Source: Coptis chinensis
Taxonomy: Eukaryota; Streptophyta; Magnoliopsida; Ranunculales; Ranunculaceae
Assembly: GCA_015680905.1 (NCBI GenBank)
Contig: CM027377.1
Coordinates: forward strand, 3,558,501-3,622,500
Direction: 5' to 3'
DNA: 64,000 nucleotides
This document shows, piece by piece, positions 9,125-20,738 of this stretch. A program made the position numbers and the translations under genes. The stretch's first letter is position 1. Each line of letters starts with the position of its first letter. Under the pieces are notes generated by a model. That model did not search any database. It was not told the origin of the DNA and saw nothing but the letters and a program-made list of their open reading frames with translations.

Positions 9125-10087
9125 ACCTAATAAAGCAGTTTCTCAATACTAAACGTAGAATGTAAAAGAATAAAATGCTATATTTCTGTTAAAAGTCTTG
9201 ATTTTCATTATAGAGCAAGGCTCATACCTTATTACCTTCATCATGGAAAGTAGACTTAAGCAACTTCACTATATCCAGTAGATTGTTCTTTGTATTTCCA
9301 GCCACCCATATATTTGTTGACTAGGAAGGACTGATTTGACAGGTTGCTGGTCTACGGAATCTCCTACCATATTGAGATCCAGTCGACATTTGACTTAAAA
9401 AGGCCTTCTCCCTTGCCTTCGTCCAAAGCTGATTGGTGCAGTTGACCCACATCTCAAGCCTCCTGCCAAAGCCTACCCTTAATCAAAGCATAGTAACTGA
9501 TAAACAGTCAAAATTAGGCCAGCATCGTGCTTCATTCGGATAGGATTAGTTCAACTCTTGCTTCCTTCTCGTTGGGTCATAAATCGAATTGATGGTAGAA
9601 GCAAGAAAGCCTACATATGAAGGGCGCCGGCCAAAACTTTATACACAACTACAAGTCAAGCAAACAATAACGGACAAGATCAGAAATTCAAGCCAATCAA
9701 TTTACCATGTAGCTGGTTTGACCAAATGTGTTTATCACAATAAAAGCAGACGCAGTGGCAGGACAAATCAATATCAAGGCAGCATTTCTTCTTCATTTTT
9801 GAAGAAGAAAATACCAGGGCGACAATTCGCTGTAAAATGTGAATAGTTCTTGGAATAACACATAACATCAAAGGTAAACTATACACCTCCACTCAAACTA
9901 GCATTATTCATACATTCTTTCTGTTATTCAATAAAATTATAGCACAAACGCAGAACATGGGAGAAGTGAGACTAAAATACAAACACAAGAGTGTGAAACT
10001 GGTGTCACCTTCTGTTGCACTTTCCGAGATATGAAGACTGCTTGTGTGCCTGGATTCTTCAAAAGACCTGTTGGCTTACTGATACTT
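9125..10087. other. Intergenic stretch between convergent genes
   Basis: It holds the 3' UTRs of the Kunitz gene (plus strand) and the F-box/LRR gene (minus strand). Open frames here have no family resemblance. Confidence 0.5.
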
Positions 10088-12250
10088 TTACAGAAAAACA
10101 TCAACAAGTGCATCTAGCTGTGATAAGCTACCAGTGAAGTTTACTTTACAGCAGTCAGGAAACCGTAACCCAGCCTGATAACAGCTTGCTTCTGTAACAT
10201 TTGGGCATGACCTAACGTCTAGATATTCGAGGGATTTGCATGAATCCAAAAGCATTTCTATCCCAGAAACTGTTATCTTCGGACAGTTGCTGACCCTCAA
10301 AAACTTTAATCTTGACTCAAAACCTGCACTCCCTATCTTTCTGAAAGCCCCGTCAGTTACCTCCTCACAGCACCCAATGTCAAGGGCCTCTAGGCTTCCA
10401 CACTGTGAAAGGACACAGCCTAAAGTAGTATCAGAAACATTCAGACACCAATCCATCCGTAGGAACTTTAAACTGTGATTACAAGCAAGGACCAGTGACT
10501 TCAAAGATTCATCTGAAATGTTACGGCAGCCGCCAATGACCAGAATCTCAAGATTCTTGCAGGACTGGGCCAAAGAAAAGATGGAACCGTCCCCTATTTT
10601 GTGACAATCCAATAACTTAAAGGTCATAAGATAAGAAGAACAAGCCTTTGAGACACATGACACTCCCGCATCTCCAACATTGCTACACTTACTGACATCT
10701 AAACTCTTTATCTGGCGACAACCATCAACAAGAACCGCGAGGCCCATATCAGTTATTTTAATGCATCCCAGCAGCCCCAACTCTTCTAGATTGAGGCAGT
10801 TCTCAGCAAGGGCCTGCAATAATTTGTCAGTAACAAATTTGCATCCTTCAAGATGCAAGCTTCTCAAGTTGCAACCCTTTGCAATGGCTTCCAGACCCCT
10901 GTCTGTGATCTTTCTGCAATATGATACATCCAATGACTGCAGATGTGGAAGTCCATTTGCAAGAGCAACCATTCCAACGTCAGTAACCCCTGCACAAAAG
11001 TTAATGAAAAGAAAACTGCGATTATTTGGAATAAGATTGTCGGGATTTGGGGGGTGGAGGGTGGAGGGTGAATGTCGTTTGAAAGATGAAAATTAATGTG
11101 CCAGTCGTATCATGCTGAAGGAAGACCCGGATAAGAGACGTAAGGCAACGACCTCTTTCTACAGTAGCAAAAGAGAAATTCCATATGTTGAATTATACTT
11201 CTAAGGAACCAAGTATTATAGGGTGATCTGCTCCCTCAAGTAGATTAACCAATAGTTAGTAGATTATTGAGTTGAGATAAGAGTTGTCTGAGAATTATTT
11301 TATAGACATCATATTAGCAGCATGTCATCATCCATCATGTTAGCCGCTCGTTGCATTACCTAATCCTTGGAAGATGTTGAACAGGATTGATGGTCAGTTA
11401 CTAAGCTTGGGTTAGATGTCGAGGTCTTTGTTTTCAAGTTTGACAAACTAATAGAATCGAGTATCAGAAAACTAGCACAAATAACTTGTTCCAAATCAAA
11501 ACTCTGGTAAATATAGACATGGTCAAGTATGCATCTACATTCTGGGTTGTACTGAACTACGCAACAATTGGGATTTCAGTCAGATTCTACTCATTCTAAG
11601 ATGTGGTTGTACTTAACAATAAACACTGTGTCCACATTATCAATTAAGCAGGCAGAACATAAAGTCTTGTTCATCTAAATTTTAACATAGGTGCCGACTA
11701 GCAAAGTCGGTAAAACCTTTGGGTGATGATACCAGAGGTCTGGGGCTCGAACCCTGCCAGCATCAAAGAGTTACTGATCTCATTTAAAACAGGCTTACCT
11801 ACCAAAAAAAAAAAAAAAAAAAATAGTGAGTGTTCCATTAGTATGAAATAAACTTGTTCTGTCTTCTTATGATTTAAAAAACAAACCTTTACAGTTTTGC
11901 AACTTAAGAATGTGCAAGCAACCAAAAGCAGAAGCAACAACGGAAAGATCAGAGTCAGTAACGCCAGGAAAGAAAGAACGAGAAGAAGACTGGGAAAGAT
12001 CTAATTCTATGAGGTGAGTGAATCTATCAGCCATTTTTTGGAGCATCAGAGGACCAGCACGTGCACAAAGCTTCTTTCTTTCGGTGCTCTGTAAGTACAA
12101 CCATCTTTTGCATACTAAACCAAATCCTTCTTTATCTTTATCACACTCCAACTTGGATAAAATTGCTCCAAGTTCGTCGTCTGTTAGTCTCTCGTTAATA
12201 CAAATCCTATTTTCTGAAGAAGAAGAAGAAGAAGAAGAAGAAGTTGCCAT
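10088..12250 (-). CDS. F-box/LRR-repeat protein (At5g23340-like)
   Basis: Two exons on the minus strand, 11887-12250 and 10088-10989, join at CTGTAAAG|GT...TGCAG|GGGTT and give 421 residues. After a poly-Ser start coded by a GAA/TTC repeat comes a divergent F-box (LTDDELGAILSKLECDKDKEGFGLVCKRWLYLQS, about 20-55). About ten cysteine-containing leucine-rich repeats of the form L-x2-LD-x-C-x-I-x-D follow. The ending KVNFTGSLSQLD matches the Arabidopsis RNI-like protein At5g23340 as I recall it, in length and along the whole chain. It is expected to be a substrate receptor of an SCF E3 ligase; targets are unknown to me. The intron (10990-11886) contains a SINE. The gene converges with the Kunitz gene and lies near the GEM-like gene, as in Arabidopsis. 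Confidence 0.95.
11690..11823 (+). mobile_element. tRNA-derived SINE
   Basis: About 114 bp of body is followed by an A tail of about 20. An A-box-like TAGCAAAGTCGG lies at 11699-11710 and a B-box-like GGCTCGAACCC at 11744-11754, a tRNA-type RNA polymerase III promoter with the usual spacing. The element lies in the F-box/LRR intron, antisense to the gene. I could not find a clear target duplication, so it may be old. Confidence 0.75.
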
Positions 12251-12837
12251 TGACGAGTAGGAGAGAGAAAATTATTTTTATTATGTTTTAACTTTTAACA
12301 GAACAACAAAGCACTATTATTGTGGCCCATTATGTTTTTCAAAATCCATTTTTTAACTTTTTTTTTTGGTTACAGAACAACAAAGTACGAGATCCAACTA
12401 ACCCACTAAAGGTTGTTTGGCCCACTTTTAAATCAAATAATTGAAAATTATACAATGCCCAACTTTCAAAAAAAATCCATTTTAATTATCAATTTTTTCA
12501 ACTTTCTTTTTTTTTTTTTTTTTTTTTTTCCCTCCAATAAAAACCCTTTTTTTTGTCCTCATCTCTTCTTTTTCTGGCTAGTCACCCTATCAATACCCGT
12601 CAAAGATTATCTTAGGCCAGAAACTATAGAAATCAATACCTAAGTTGTTCAAAGCCATATGGTATTCAATGGGATTATTTTCCTTCATGCTAGCCTGAGC
12701 ATACTTAGGCCCTTTTTATCATGCTACTTGCGGGATCAACCACGGATCATTTGGTTCAAATTCGGAGAATTTGAGATTTTGGATACCTTCTTATGATATC
12801 GTGTTTCTAAATTATCTTTAGCAAAAAAAAAAACCAA
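12251..12837. other. Promoter side of the F-box/LRR gene
   Basis: It holds long T runs (about 12510-12530) and no recognisable gene. Confidence 0.45.
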
Positions 12838-13690
12838 AACCCAACTTTCTCATAATCTTATACAAAAACTCTTATTCAACTTGATCATATATGCCTTCTT
12901 CATATCCAGCTTCATTGTCATCCAACATTTTTTTTTTTTTTTTCATATTCTTCATATTATAAAATATTTCACTTGTGAGTCTTATATTATCACTAGTACA
13001 ACAACCCTTCACAAAAGCACCTTAAAATGGAGAAACAATCTTTGTAGATGTGATTTTAGTCTGTTTGCAAGCAGTTTATAAATAATCTTGTACATAAAAT
13101 TACAAAGACTAATGGGTCTAAATTTTGCAATATAATATGGATTAGGGATTTTTGGTATTAGAGATATGAATGTTTCATTTAAATTGGGTTCTAGGATACC
13201 TAATAAAAATAAATTTTCACAGTTTCCACCGCAATTTCTCCCACTATATCCCAACAATTTTGGAAAAAGACTCCTTGGAATCCATCAGGGATAGGAGCTT
13301 TTAAGGCCCCGTCTTTTTTACTACATCCCAGACATCCCAGATCTCATCACCAGTAGGAATAACAGTAAGCATACTTTTTTCTCTATCCATGATTATAGGT
13401 TCAAATAAATGGAGAATCTCATTATTAGGTTATGGGTTATTTGTCATAAAAAGATGTGAAAAAAAAACATTGATGGCTCCCACCTTCTCCCTGCCCTCCT
13501 CCATACACCTCCATCACCTTTCAATTTCGTAATGTTATTCTTCTTCTTTCTATAAATTGTAGACAAATGAAAGTATTTGGTGTTTCCTAACATAGTCTTT
13601 TATCCAATTATTCTCTGCCTTTTGCTGCCATAGGGTTGCTTCTCTAGTTAACAATTCCTCCAATTTTAACTACCAAAGGGTCGCAAAGAG
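12838..13690 (-). mobile_element. LINE fragment (L1-type reverse transcriptase), decayed
   Basis: Minus-strand translation shows the plant L1 reverse transcriptase in order. First comes an EELLTREATLWQQKAENNW-like linker (about 13600-13650), then a FQ/PKLLGYSG-like block near 13250. ETFISLIPKIPNP and FRPISLCNFMYKIIYKLLANRLKS follow (13090-13190), then GAFVKGCCTSDNIRLTSEIF (about 12960-13020) and KLDMKKAYDQVE with the first catalytic Asp (about 12870-12890). Several stops and frame changes interrupt it; for example, the Trp expected after DQVE is a TAA. Endonuclease and the rest of the polymerase are absent. It is a dead, truncated copy between two genes. Confidence 0.85.
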
Positions 13691-13748
13691 ACTCAAAAAC
13701 TAGGCCTCTAGTGGAGTCAGGTGTATACACTTTAACAGTTTAACCACG

Positions 13749-13845
13749 TTTTTATCAGTTTTTGAACTACTTGCCGGAACCTTTTTATCAATTTTTGAAC
13801 TACTTGCCGGAACCTTTTTATCAGTTTTTGAACTACTTGCCGGAA
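13749..13845 (+). repeat. Tandem repeat, three copies of 33 bp
   Basis: Three nearly perfect units begin TTTTTATCA and contain GAACTACTTGCCGGAA at 13749-13781, 13782-13814 and 13815-13845. The period of 33 keeps the frame open in both directions, which explains spurious repeat-containing ORFs here. It lies about 60 bp upstream (in LINE orientation) of the LINE fragment. Confidence 0.9.
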
Positions 13846-14443
13846 AGTTTGTATGTGTACCATAAACTTGGAGAGTTTGAAGATCCAACCAACTTTGATC
13901 GTGTGCATCACTCGTGGACTAGCACCATAGGCCAAAACATTTCATTGATAACAAATTCAAGAAATTCAAATGGCCATGGCCAACTTCAGTTCCAAGCCAT
14001 AGTACGCTAATTTTTACTTTCTTCTGTCCATATAAGACTTTAGGTGGACAAAGTATCATGATGGCATCCGTATTACAGACTTGCATAATACTAAGATTTT
14101 CAAATGGGATATTACATACAATCAGAGGAAGACAATCCTGAATAACAGTATATATTCTCAACTTTGAAAATTCCAAATATAGAAAAAAAAAATTACAAAA
14201 GAATTTAGAGCAAAATCTTCTTCGCTTTCTGTTGGATTGCTTGGTGTGTGTTTATATTTGCAACACTTGACAAATCGCAAATAACAATATACAACCAAGA
14301 ACGCTAAGTATTATTCTGAGTAAAATGATATATCTCGATATCAATGGGGTAAGGGGAAGCAGCGAAGATTACAATTAAGACGAATTGGGTGTGTGTACAG
14401 TATAAAATTATGGAAAAGAATAAGTGACAAGGTAAGTTACGGG
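13846..14443. other. Likely 3' UTR of the DUF829 gene and intergenic sequence
   Basis: No gene is recognised. The part next to 14443 should be the 3' UTR of the minus-strand DUF829 gene. Confidence 0.45.
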
Positions 14444-16780
14444 TTAGGAAGTATGTTTGCAACAAGTCAGCACACAGTCCTCTAAAAAGCTTGTGAGCTG
14501 TGATGTATAACGGCTAGGATCATTTCGATAATGGTCAACATGTGGCGTTGAGACAAAATTGCATGCCCTAACCTCATGCCCAGCCCTGCGTTGTTTCTCA
14601 ATGAAAGACTCCACAGATTCAACAGGAATAACCCGGTCTGCAGAACTGTATATGTATAACTGCGGGCACTTAGGTTGTTCAACTGACAAAAGATCCATCA
14701 CATCAGAAAGCCTCCTGTTATTCCACAAACAAAAAAAAAAAAAAGATTATGTCTGGATTCTTCATTCAATTTCAAGATGAAATCACAAAATTTACTAAAG
14801 CATAAATAATACGTAAGGATAATGCTAAAATTATTACCTGTTCACTTTTGGAAGATTCAGAACCACCTCAAAGAATTTTTCCAAGACGACTAGCAAAGCT
14901 GATTCAGCAACAGTAGGTATGGATTCCATGATTGTCTGGTTGTGAACCAAAACACCGACGCCAGAACCATTGGAGCTAACAGATCCTTTTGTTGCAATGC
15001 TCTGCTTCTTCAAGAATGCAGCAGAGAAACCTGAAGCCCAAACCTGGGAAAAAAATGAAAGGTGTTATACCGAAGATCCATAATGTTTATCATACATTAC
15101 TCGAGGGGTATCAAATAATTACCTTTAAGTAGGCACTAGGAACTAAAATTACAAAACACATGCAAGCACTAATTTCTCTTATGTAGCACACACACTATGT
15201 TTATTTACAACATCTATCGAATTTCTTTAACATTTTAACACTCTAGAAATTGTATAAACAAAGTGCCTTAAACGAAATGGTTATCAAACACCATATCTGA
15301 GAGAATCCTACATGTTTGGATATCTCAAAAGTTTAAACTCAACTTTTCCCTACAAATGGACTTAATCATATTCTTTAAAGAATCCTACATGTTTTGGTAT
15401 CGATTGCATGGGAAAATGATCCTACATGTTTCGATATCAATTACATGAGTAATAATCCTACATGTTTTGATATCAATTACACGAGTAAAAAGAATCCTTC
15501 ACTTTCGTGTAATCTGAATTGATAACAACTGCTTAGACTGACACATAGAAACAGTGGTTTTATATGAGCTGGATGAGTATTGAATTGAGGTGAAGGATCC
15601 AGACCAATAACCTAAATCATCAAAGAAGTGAGATCAGGGATTCTTGTAATAATACGAGATCAATATCCCGGGTGGAGCCGGTTAGTACAACTTTTTACAT
15701 AAGAAATCTACAGAGTTATACTGTAAAACTGGTGTACTAATTCCATATCCTCCAGCAAGCATACATGTTATTCAGAGATCAACAAGTTAAAAATATAGAT
15801 TATAAATATAACAGACGTATAGATTATATGCATCTCAAAAGCAACTCAAAATAAAAATTTACCCTTGGATCTGGTGTTGCAACAGGGGCTGAATCCACAA
15901 TACAACCTCTAATATTCCCCATTAAACTTTGATCCTGATTCTGAAATTTCTCAAGAACAACTCCATATCTGCAGCAATAAATAAATCAACACAATAATTA
16001 GAGGAAAACCAAATGAACAAACTAACACATTGTATGTAGTTGGGCGAGAGCATACATGTGCGTACGCAGAGAGAGAGAGATAGAGAGCTTACGTTAGCCA
16101 GCCTGTGTTACTGAAGGTGTGGAAAACGAGGCTCTTGCCGTGCTCTTCATCTAACCATTCAGCGAGATGGTTCACAAGCATATCTATGTGCTGTTCAGCT
16201 TTTCCGCCTACCTGGTAACTTAAAATCTCGTTCATTGGAAATGTAAACGTGATGACATTGTACCCTCTGGAAGTGTACCAATCAGCATATCTTTTCAAAT
16301 GTTTCTGCTTAGCTCCCAACCATCCAAGCAAAACCACAACTGTTCGAGACTTGGCCAACAAACAGTCTGAATCATCAGAAACTTTATGCAAATTCGGCTC
16401 AGGCAAATGCCATTTATACATAACCTCAGGAGGGGCAAAGGTTTGAAATGCCTAGAATCATTAAAACCCGCAGCAGATCGATGCAGTGCAAGGAGACAAG
16501 GATGAGAAGCAATTGGGGACACTAGGGAGTTTAACAAGGGATTCCGAGTCAAATACAAATTCGAAGTAGGAGCCAAGTCCTTAATACTATTAGGTAAAGG
16601 CACACGAACTCTAGTTGACAATGAAGTCGAAAAGGCCCATGACTTGTTCACTTGTTTCTGGGGCTCATTACATGATTTGGAGGAAGTAAAATGATTATAA
16701 GATAAATTGGCAGTAGCAGCTATAGCAACAGCAGCTGCGACGGTTACTGGTCGTTTAAGGATTCCGGAAAAGGAAGCCAT
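14444..16780 (-). CDS. DUF829 / TMEM53-like protein with an apparent frameshift
   Basis: Four minus-strand exons are seen: 16093-16780 (an ATG at 16792 is also in frame), 15863-15968, 14838-15043 and 14444-14714, all with GT..AG borders. The product follows the plant DUF829 family: a hydrophobic start MASFSGILKRPVTVAAAVAIAA, then SRTVVVLLGWLGAKQKHLKRYADWY, HTFSNTGWL, SAPVATPDPRVWASGF and, near the end, CPQLYIYSSADRVIP and HVDHYRND. The family has an alpha/beta-hydrolase-like fold; its substrate is unknown to me. Near 16441-16446 the frame of the first ~110 codons does not join that of MYKWHLPEP. One extra A in an AAA run would restore a protein of about 423 residues. Otherwise translation could start at the ATG at 16421 (303 residues). 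This may be a real mutation or an assembly error. Confidence 0.85.
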
Positions 16781-16834
16781 GTATAGAAACAATGCCTATG
16801 CTACCAATGAAACAAAATTTATAATAATAAGACT

Positions 16835-16864
16835 CGGGCTGTCAATAATAACATTGACAGCCCG
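16835..16864. repeat. Perfect 12-bp hairpin in the DUF829 leader
   Basis: CGGGCTGTCAAT (16835-16846) and ATTGACAGCCCG (16853-16864) pair perfectly around a six-base loop. It lies 55-85 bp before the minus-strand ATG, so it would fold in the 5' UTR of the mRNA. Its role is unknown; it could slow ribosome scanning. Confidence 0.75.
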
Positions 16865-17784
16865 TTTAACATACGGAAAGTGTGTTGTATTAGGAGTCGG
16901 TCAAGTCAAACCGCCCGTCGCTTTCCCAGAAAAGTCGCTGCAAAAATAAAATAAAATAATATTTAAGTCATAATATAGAAACCGGAATCGAAGTCGGGCA
17001 TGAAAAAAATGCATACCTGGGAATGGAGAGGGGAAGTCTGTTTTTGGTTTTGTGTTTGGGGAGGAGAGAGATGATTCCTTTAATATAGGATGGGAATGTT
17101 GTGTGTTTGTGTTTTATTGACCTTGTTTTTAACTTCTCCCACGCAACCTTTTTAGTTACTCAAATTCAGAAGCGCGTACAACTGTCCAACATTATGGGGT
17201 GGAAGATTCTTGTGGCAGGGTATGATACCTTCGCATATTCTATTTTATAAAATCTTTCTTTTCGGTGGAATTTCAACAATTTTAGCGTTAATCTATCGGT
17301 ATATATGCTAATATGCCCGCCCGCCCAATTATTCGCCCGCCCACGCCTGAATTAATTATAAGGTTTAAGCGTGTTAAGGTTTGGCCGAATAAACCGGATA
17401 ATTCCGCGAATTTTAATTAAGCGAAATGGTTGGGTCGGGCTTATAATTGCCGACATGAAAAAGATTTGGCTAAAAAATGACATTTGTATTATTTTTCATG
17501 AATAAAATTGTAAAAATAAAAATAAAAACGGTATATACTTATATATCAAAATTTTAAATGTAAAATATATAGCCAATTTTTAAAAAATATATTTAGTATT
17601 ATACCCGTTTAAAACACGATATCATATTTTTTTACGTTAGCGTTTTTTGGACCGAATATTTAAAAGTATTATTGTTGAAAATTTCGAATCTTAGGTGAAT
17701 AATTGACGTATCGAACTTTTGTTGTCCACAAATTTACTAGCTATGGTTTCAGGTAGATGAAAATTCTAAAAAATAGAGAACGGA

Positions 17785-18010
17785 TATCATTTTATCCTTA
17801 AAAGTAGAGCTAAAATCATATATATTAATTTCCTCTTAAAACTAAAGCTAAAGTCAACAGATTTTACTCTCTAATCATTAATATATACGAGAGTAAAATG
17901 AGGATAGAGAGTAAAATCTTTTGTATATATACATAATAAAATGAGGATAGATAGTAAAATTTGTTAACTTTAGTTTTACTTTTAAGGGGATAAAGAGTCA
18001 TTGGACTCAG
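17785..18010. mobile_element. MITE-like inverted repeat
   Basis: The two halves are imperfect inverted copies over about 40 bases. CTAAAGTCAACAGATTTTAC near 17847-17866 pairs with GTAAAATTTGTTAACTTTAG near 17956-17975, and the outer TATCCTTAAAAGTAGAGC pairs with a TTTACTTTTAAGGGGATA copy. The centre also repeats GAGTAAAATGAGGATAGA. There is no coding sequence. I could not fix a target duplication, so the family is open. Confidence 0.55.
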
Positions 18011-18435
18011 CCTAAAAAAAACAATCCACTATTCAATTTCCATAATTTTGAAAAAAAAAATTGATATTGGAGAAAAGAAAATTAATTTTTTTAGAACCCC
18101 ATTGTATATGTTGATGAATATTTAATCTTGTTTTTTTTTCTTTACAATTTGTACATTATGTGTTTGAACTTTGAATACAAGTTCTAAATCTTTCATTTTG
18201 TCTGGAAATTCAAAAGATTTGATTCAAACTAAAGAGAAGATTCAAATTTGAGGGAAGAAGAAGCCATGCCATGGTGGGAAGAGGGGCACAATGGGAAAAC
18301 TTACACCCTATTTTCAAATTTTGGTTGGTGTACATATGTCACGTTTTGGTTGGGCTGGAAGCAAACTAAGCATGATAAACTAAAAAATGAGGCTCAGCCC
18401 CTTAGTTCTAAACCGGTTGAGTATATAAACTCCTT

Positions 18436-18459
18436 CATCCCATCCCATCCCATCCCATC
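18436..18459 (+). repeat. (CATCC)n microsatellite
   Basis: About five units of CATCC stand in a row. Confidence 0.85.
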
Positions 18460-20638
18460 GGTTCATACCACATAACCTTCCTATTATTTAGGTCTCATTA
18501 AATAACCTCTCTGTTTTCGAGATAAAATCTAGTCCGTTTTTTATGGGTGATCTTGGACACACCCATAAAAACACTTCCATACCCTATAACTAATATAATT
18601 TTTTGTCATACTCCAATAACGGTCTAGATCCAATAATATTTCCCAAATTAATTTGGGGTATTTCCAATAAAGGCAAGGGGAGGCCAAATGATTAAAAATA
18701 AAAACAAAATAACGACACGTCTATTTGGTATTCCTTTTTTAGTGAAAGTTTCTTTTCGCATTCTTCTTCGACCCTCGTTGTATCTTCTACCCAAAAAAAA
18801 AAATAGATAAACTTCTTTCAAGCCTTGCAAACACATATTTAGTCTCATACTTATTAAACTTTAACTTGTTTTTAAATTACGAATTAATCTCCTTTAGTGT
18901 TTCTAACATTTGTCTTGCAGCAACTCATAGCAACTTTATAATGAATTCGGAATTGGGTCTGTTGAGCCTTAATTGGTTGTCTGTTTGGCTTTTGGCACTA
19001 AAGTTGTTTGATGAAATACCGCATTGAGGGAAAAAATCGTGTTGCTGATTTTGTGTGCGCAAGGTTGTGAAGATTGCCTATGGAAGTGCATGTCTTCTGT
19101 TTTGGATGTGGTTAGACTAGGAGAATGAAAATTCGAATTTGGTGTGGTGAAGTTAATCTTGTTTGGTTGTTTGGCTAGGAACAATTAATGTTCTTTGATG
19201 TTGGGTTATAGTTATACTCTATAGGTGTTTGTTGTGTTATACCAATTGTTATTGGTGAATGGTTGTTTGAATTGTTTGAAGTAGGTGTTGATTGTATGAA
19301 TTTGGGCATAGTCACTTAACCTCGAACATTTTATTATATTCATGTTTTAGTGTAAGCAAAACATTATACTAATAATATTGGACCACTAAATTCAAAAGAA
19401 AGTGTTACGACAGAGTGTCCCAATGGGGGGGTACTTTTAAAAAACTTCATAGCAATAGTTAGTGACCATCAAATTCTATAAGCTACTACTGAACAGTATT
19501 ATGATGTAGAATTTCAGCTATATGTTCTCTATTGCAAGTTTGCAACTAACCATTTTTCGATAATCCAAGTTTGCAACTAACTTAGTTTCAGGGTATATGA
19601 AACTTACATGAGCTAGAATCTATAGGCCATCGTTTGTTCATTTGTTTATTAAATGGTTCGTCTTCATGTTCTAAAAAGTTTGGGTCTTCCAATTTAGTGT
19701 TTCGAAATTTAAGATTTATGGTATAGTTTAGGAATTAGGAATGTGGGAGAAAAGAAGATAAATGTTAAATAAATTGGCTACAAATTACCTTAATGTAGTT
19801 GGGGGTGCCCAACACAAATTATAATTTTTAGGTCAATGACAAACTTGTGATAATTTTTTTTATCCACCCAACACAAAATAGGAGGTGCCCATAGTGAGCA
19901 CCTTTTTATAGTCATTGTTTTTGGCACATCATCAAAAGCACTAGGTGACAAAATTGTGATGTTGACACCATACTTCTCGTGATTGTGATTTCTAACAAGA
20001 ATCTCAAAATTCTATATATTAAATATTTTGGGTTTTGTCAAAATTTAAAATAACAATGTCGAACGAATTCTGAAATCGGAATTCCAATTTTTGGGACAAT
20101 GAAATTCCAAAAATTTCAAAATCTTTAACTATGATGGAGACAAGGTAATTTCTTCAACTAGTCTATCTAATAACCCCCCCACCCACACACACAAAGAAAG
20201 TTGCTAATTAATATTAGGTATCAACAATGCATGTTACACTGATTGAAGAACACACTTAAATGATACTCCATTAACGTTTCAAAAAATTTACTTCCTATAG
20301 AAGATGTGGAAATTAAACCAATTAACGATTTCTTATTAGTATGGTCTCCATTCTAGTACATACAAACCCAATTCATTATGTTTTTTTTAACCTGGTAAAA
20401 CCATGCATTTAAATTAGAGCATTTTGCAATTCATGCTCTATCTTTATTAGGTTAGGACCGTCGTGAGATTTGGATCCAATTTCCCATCAAAACAATTTAC
20501 ATATATGATCATTATTGTTCCTCTCCGCCAATCATGACAGTTATAGTCCATGTGTCTAATTTGAATGAGTAGAACAAACGGAGCCATTCGTGAGTTTATG
20601 CATCTCTTGAGAGAGAAAATCACCTTACCAAGAGAAAA

Positions 20639-20738
20639 ATTAGAAAAATAGTGTTATGTTTTAAGAAACAAGGTGATAAATTTCGTGTTGAACTAATATT
20701 TATCGTCGTGTTTCTTAAAACATAACTATTTTTCTAAT
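20639..20738. repeat. Long near-perfect hairpin
   Basis: A 32-base arm at 20639-20670 pairs with a 30-base arm at 20709-20738. The only difference is a two-base bulge, and the loop is 38 bases. The stem is AT-rich with TGTTTCTTAAAACATAAC in its core. It could be a small MITE or a small-RNA precursor. No coding gene overlaps it. Confidence 0.75.

Noticed and set aside
11697-11760. tRNA-like A and B boxes
   Set aside because: They lack a cloverleaf and are followed by an A tail; this is a SINE, not a tRNA gene.
12018-12260. Plus-strand ORF with a Glu run
   Set aside because: It is the antisense shadow of the poly-Ser first exon of the F-box/LRR gene.
13762-14010. ORF with three LNYLPEPFYQF repeats
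   Set aside because: An artefact of the 33-bp tandem repeat, whose period is a multiple of three.
19014-19072. Peptide YRIEGKNRVADFVCARL resembling LINE RNase H
   Set aside because: Too short and isolated to call a LINE fragment.
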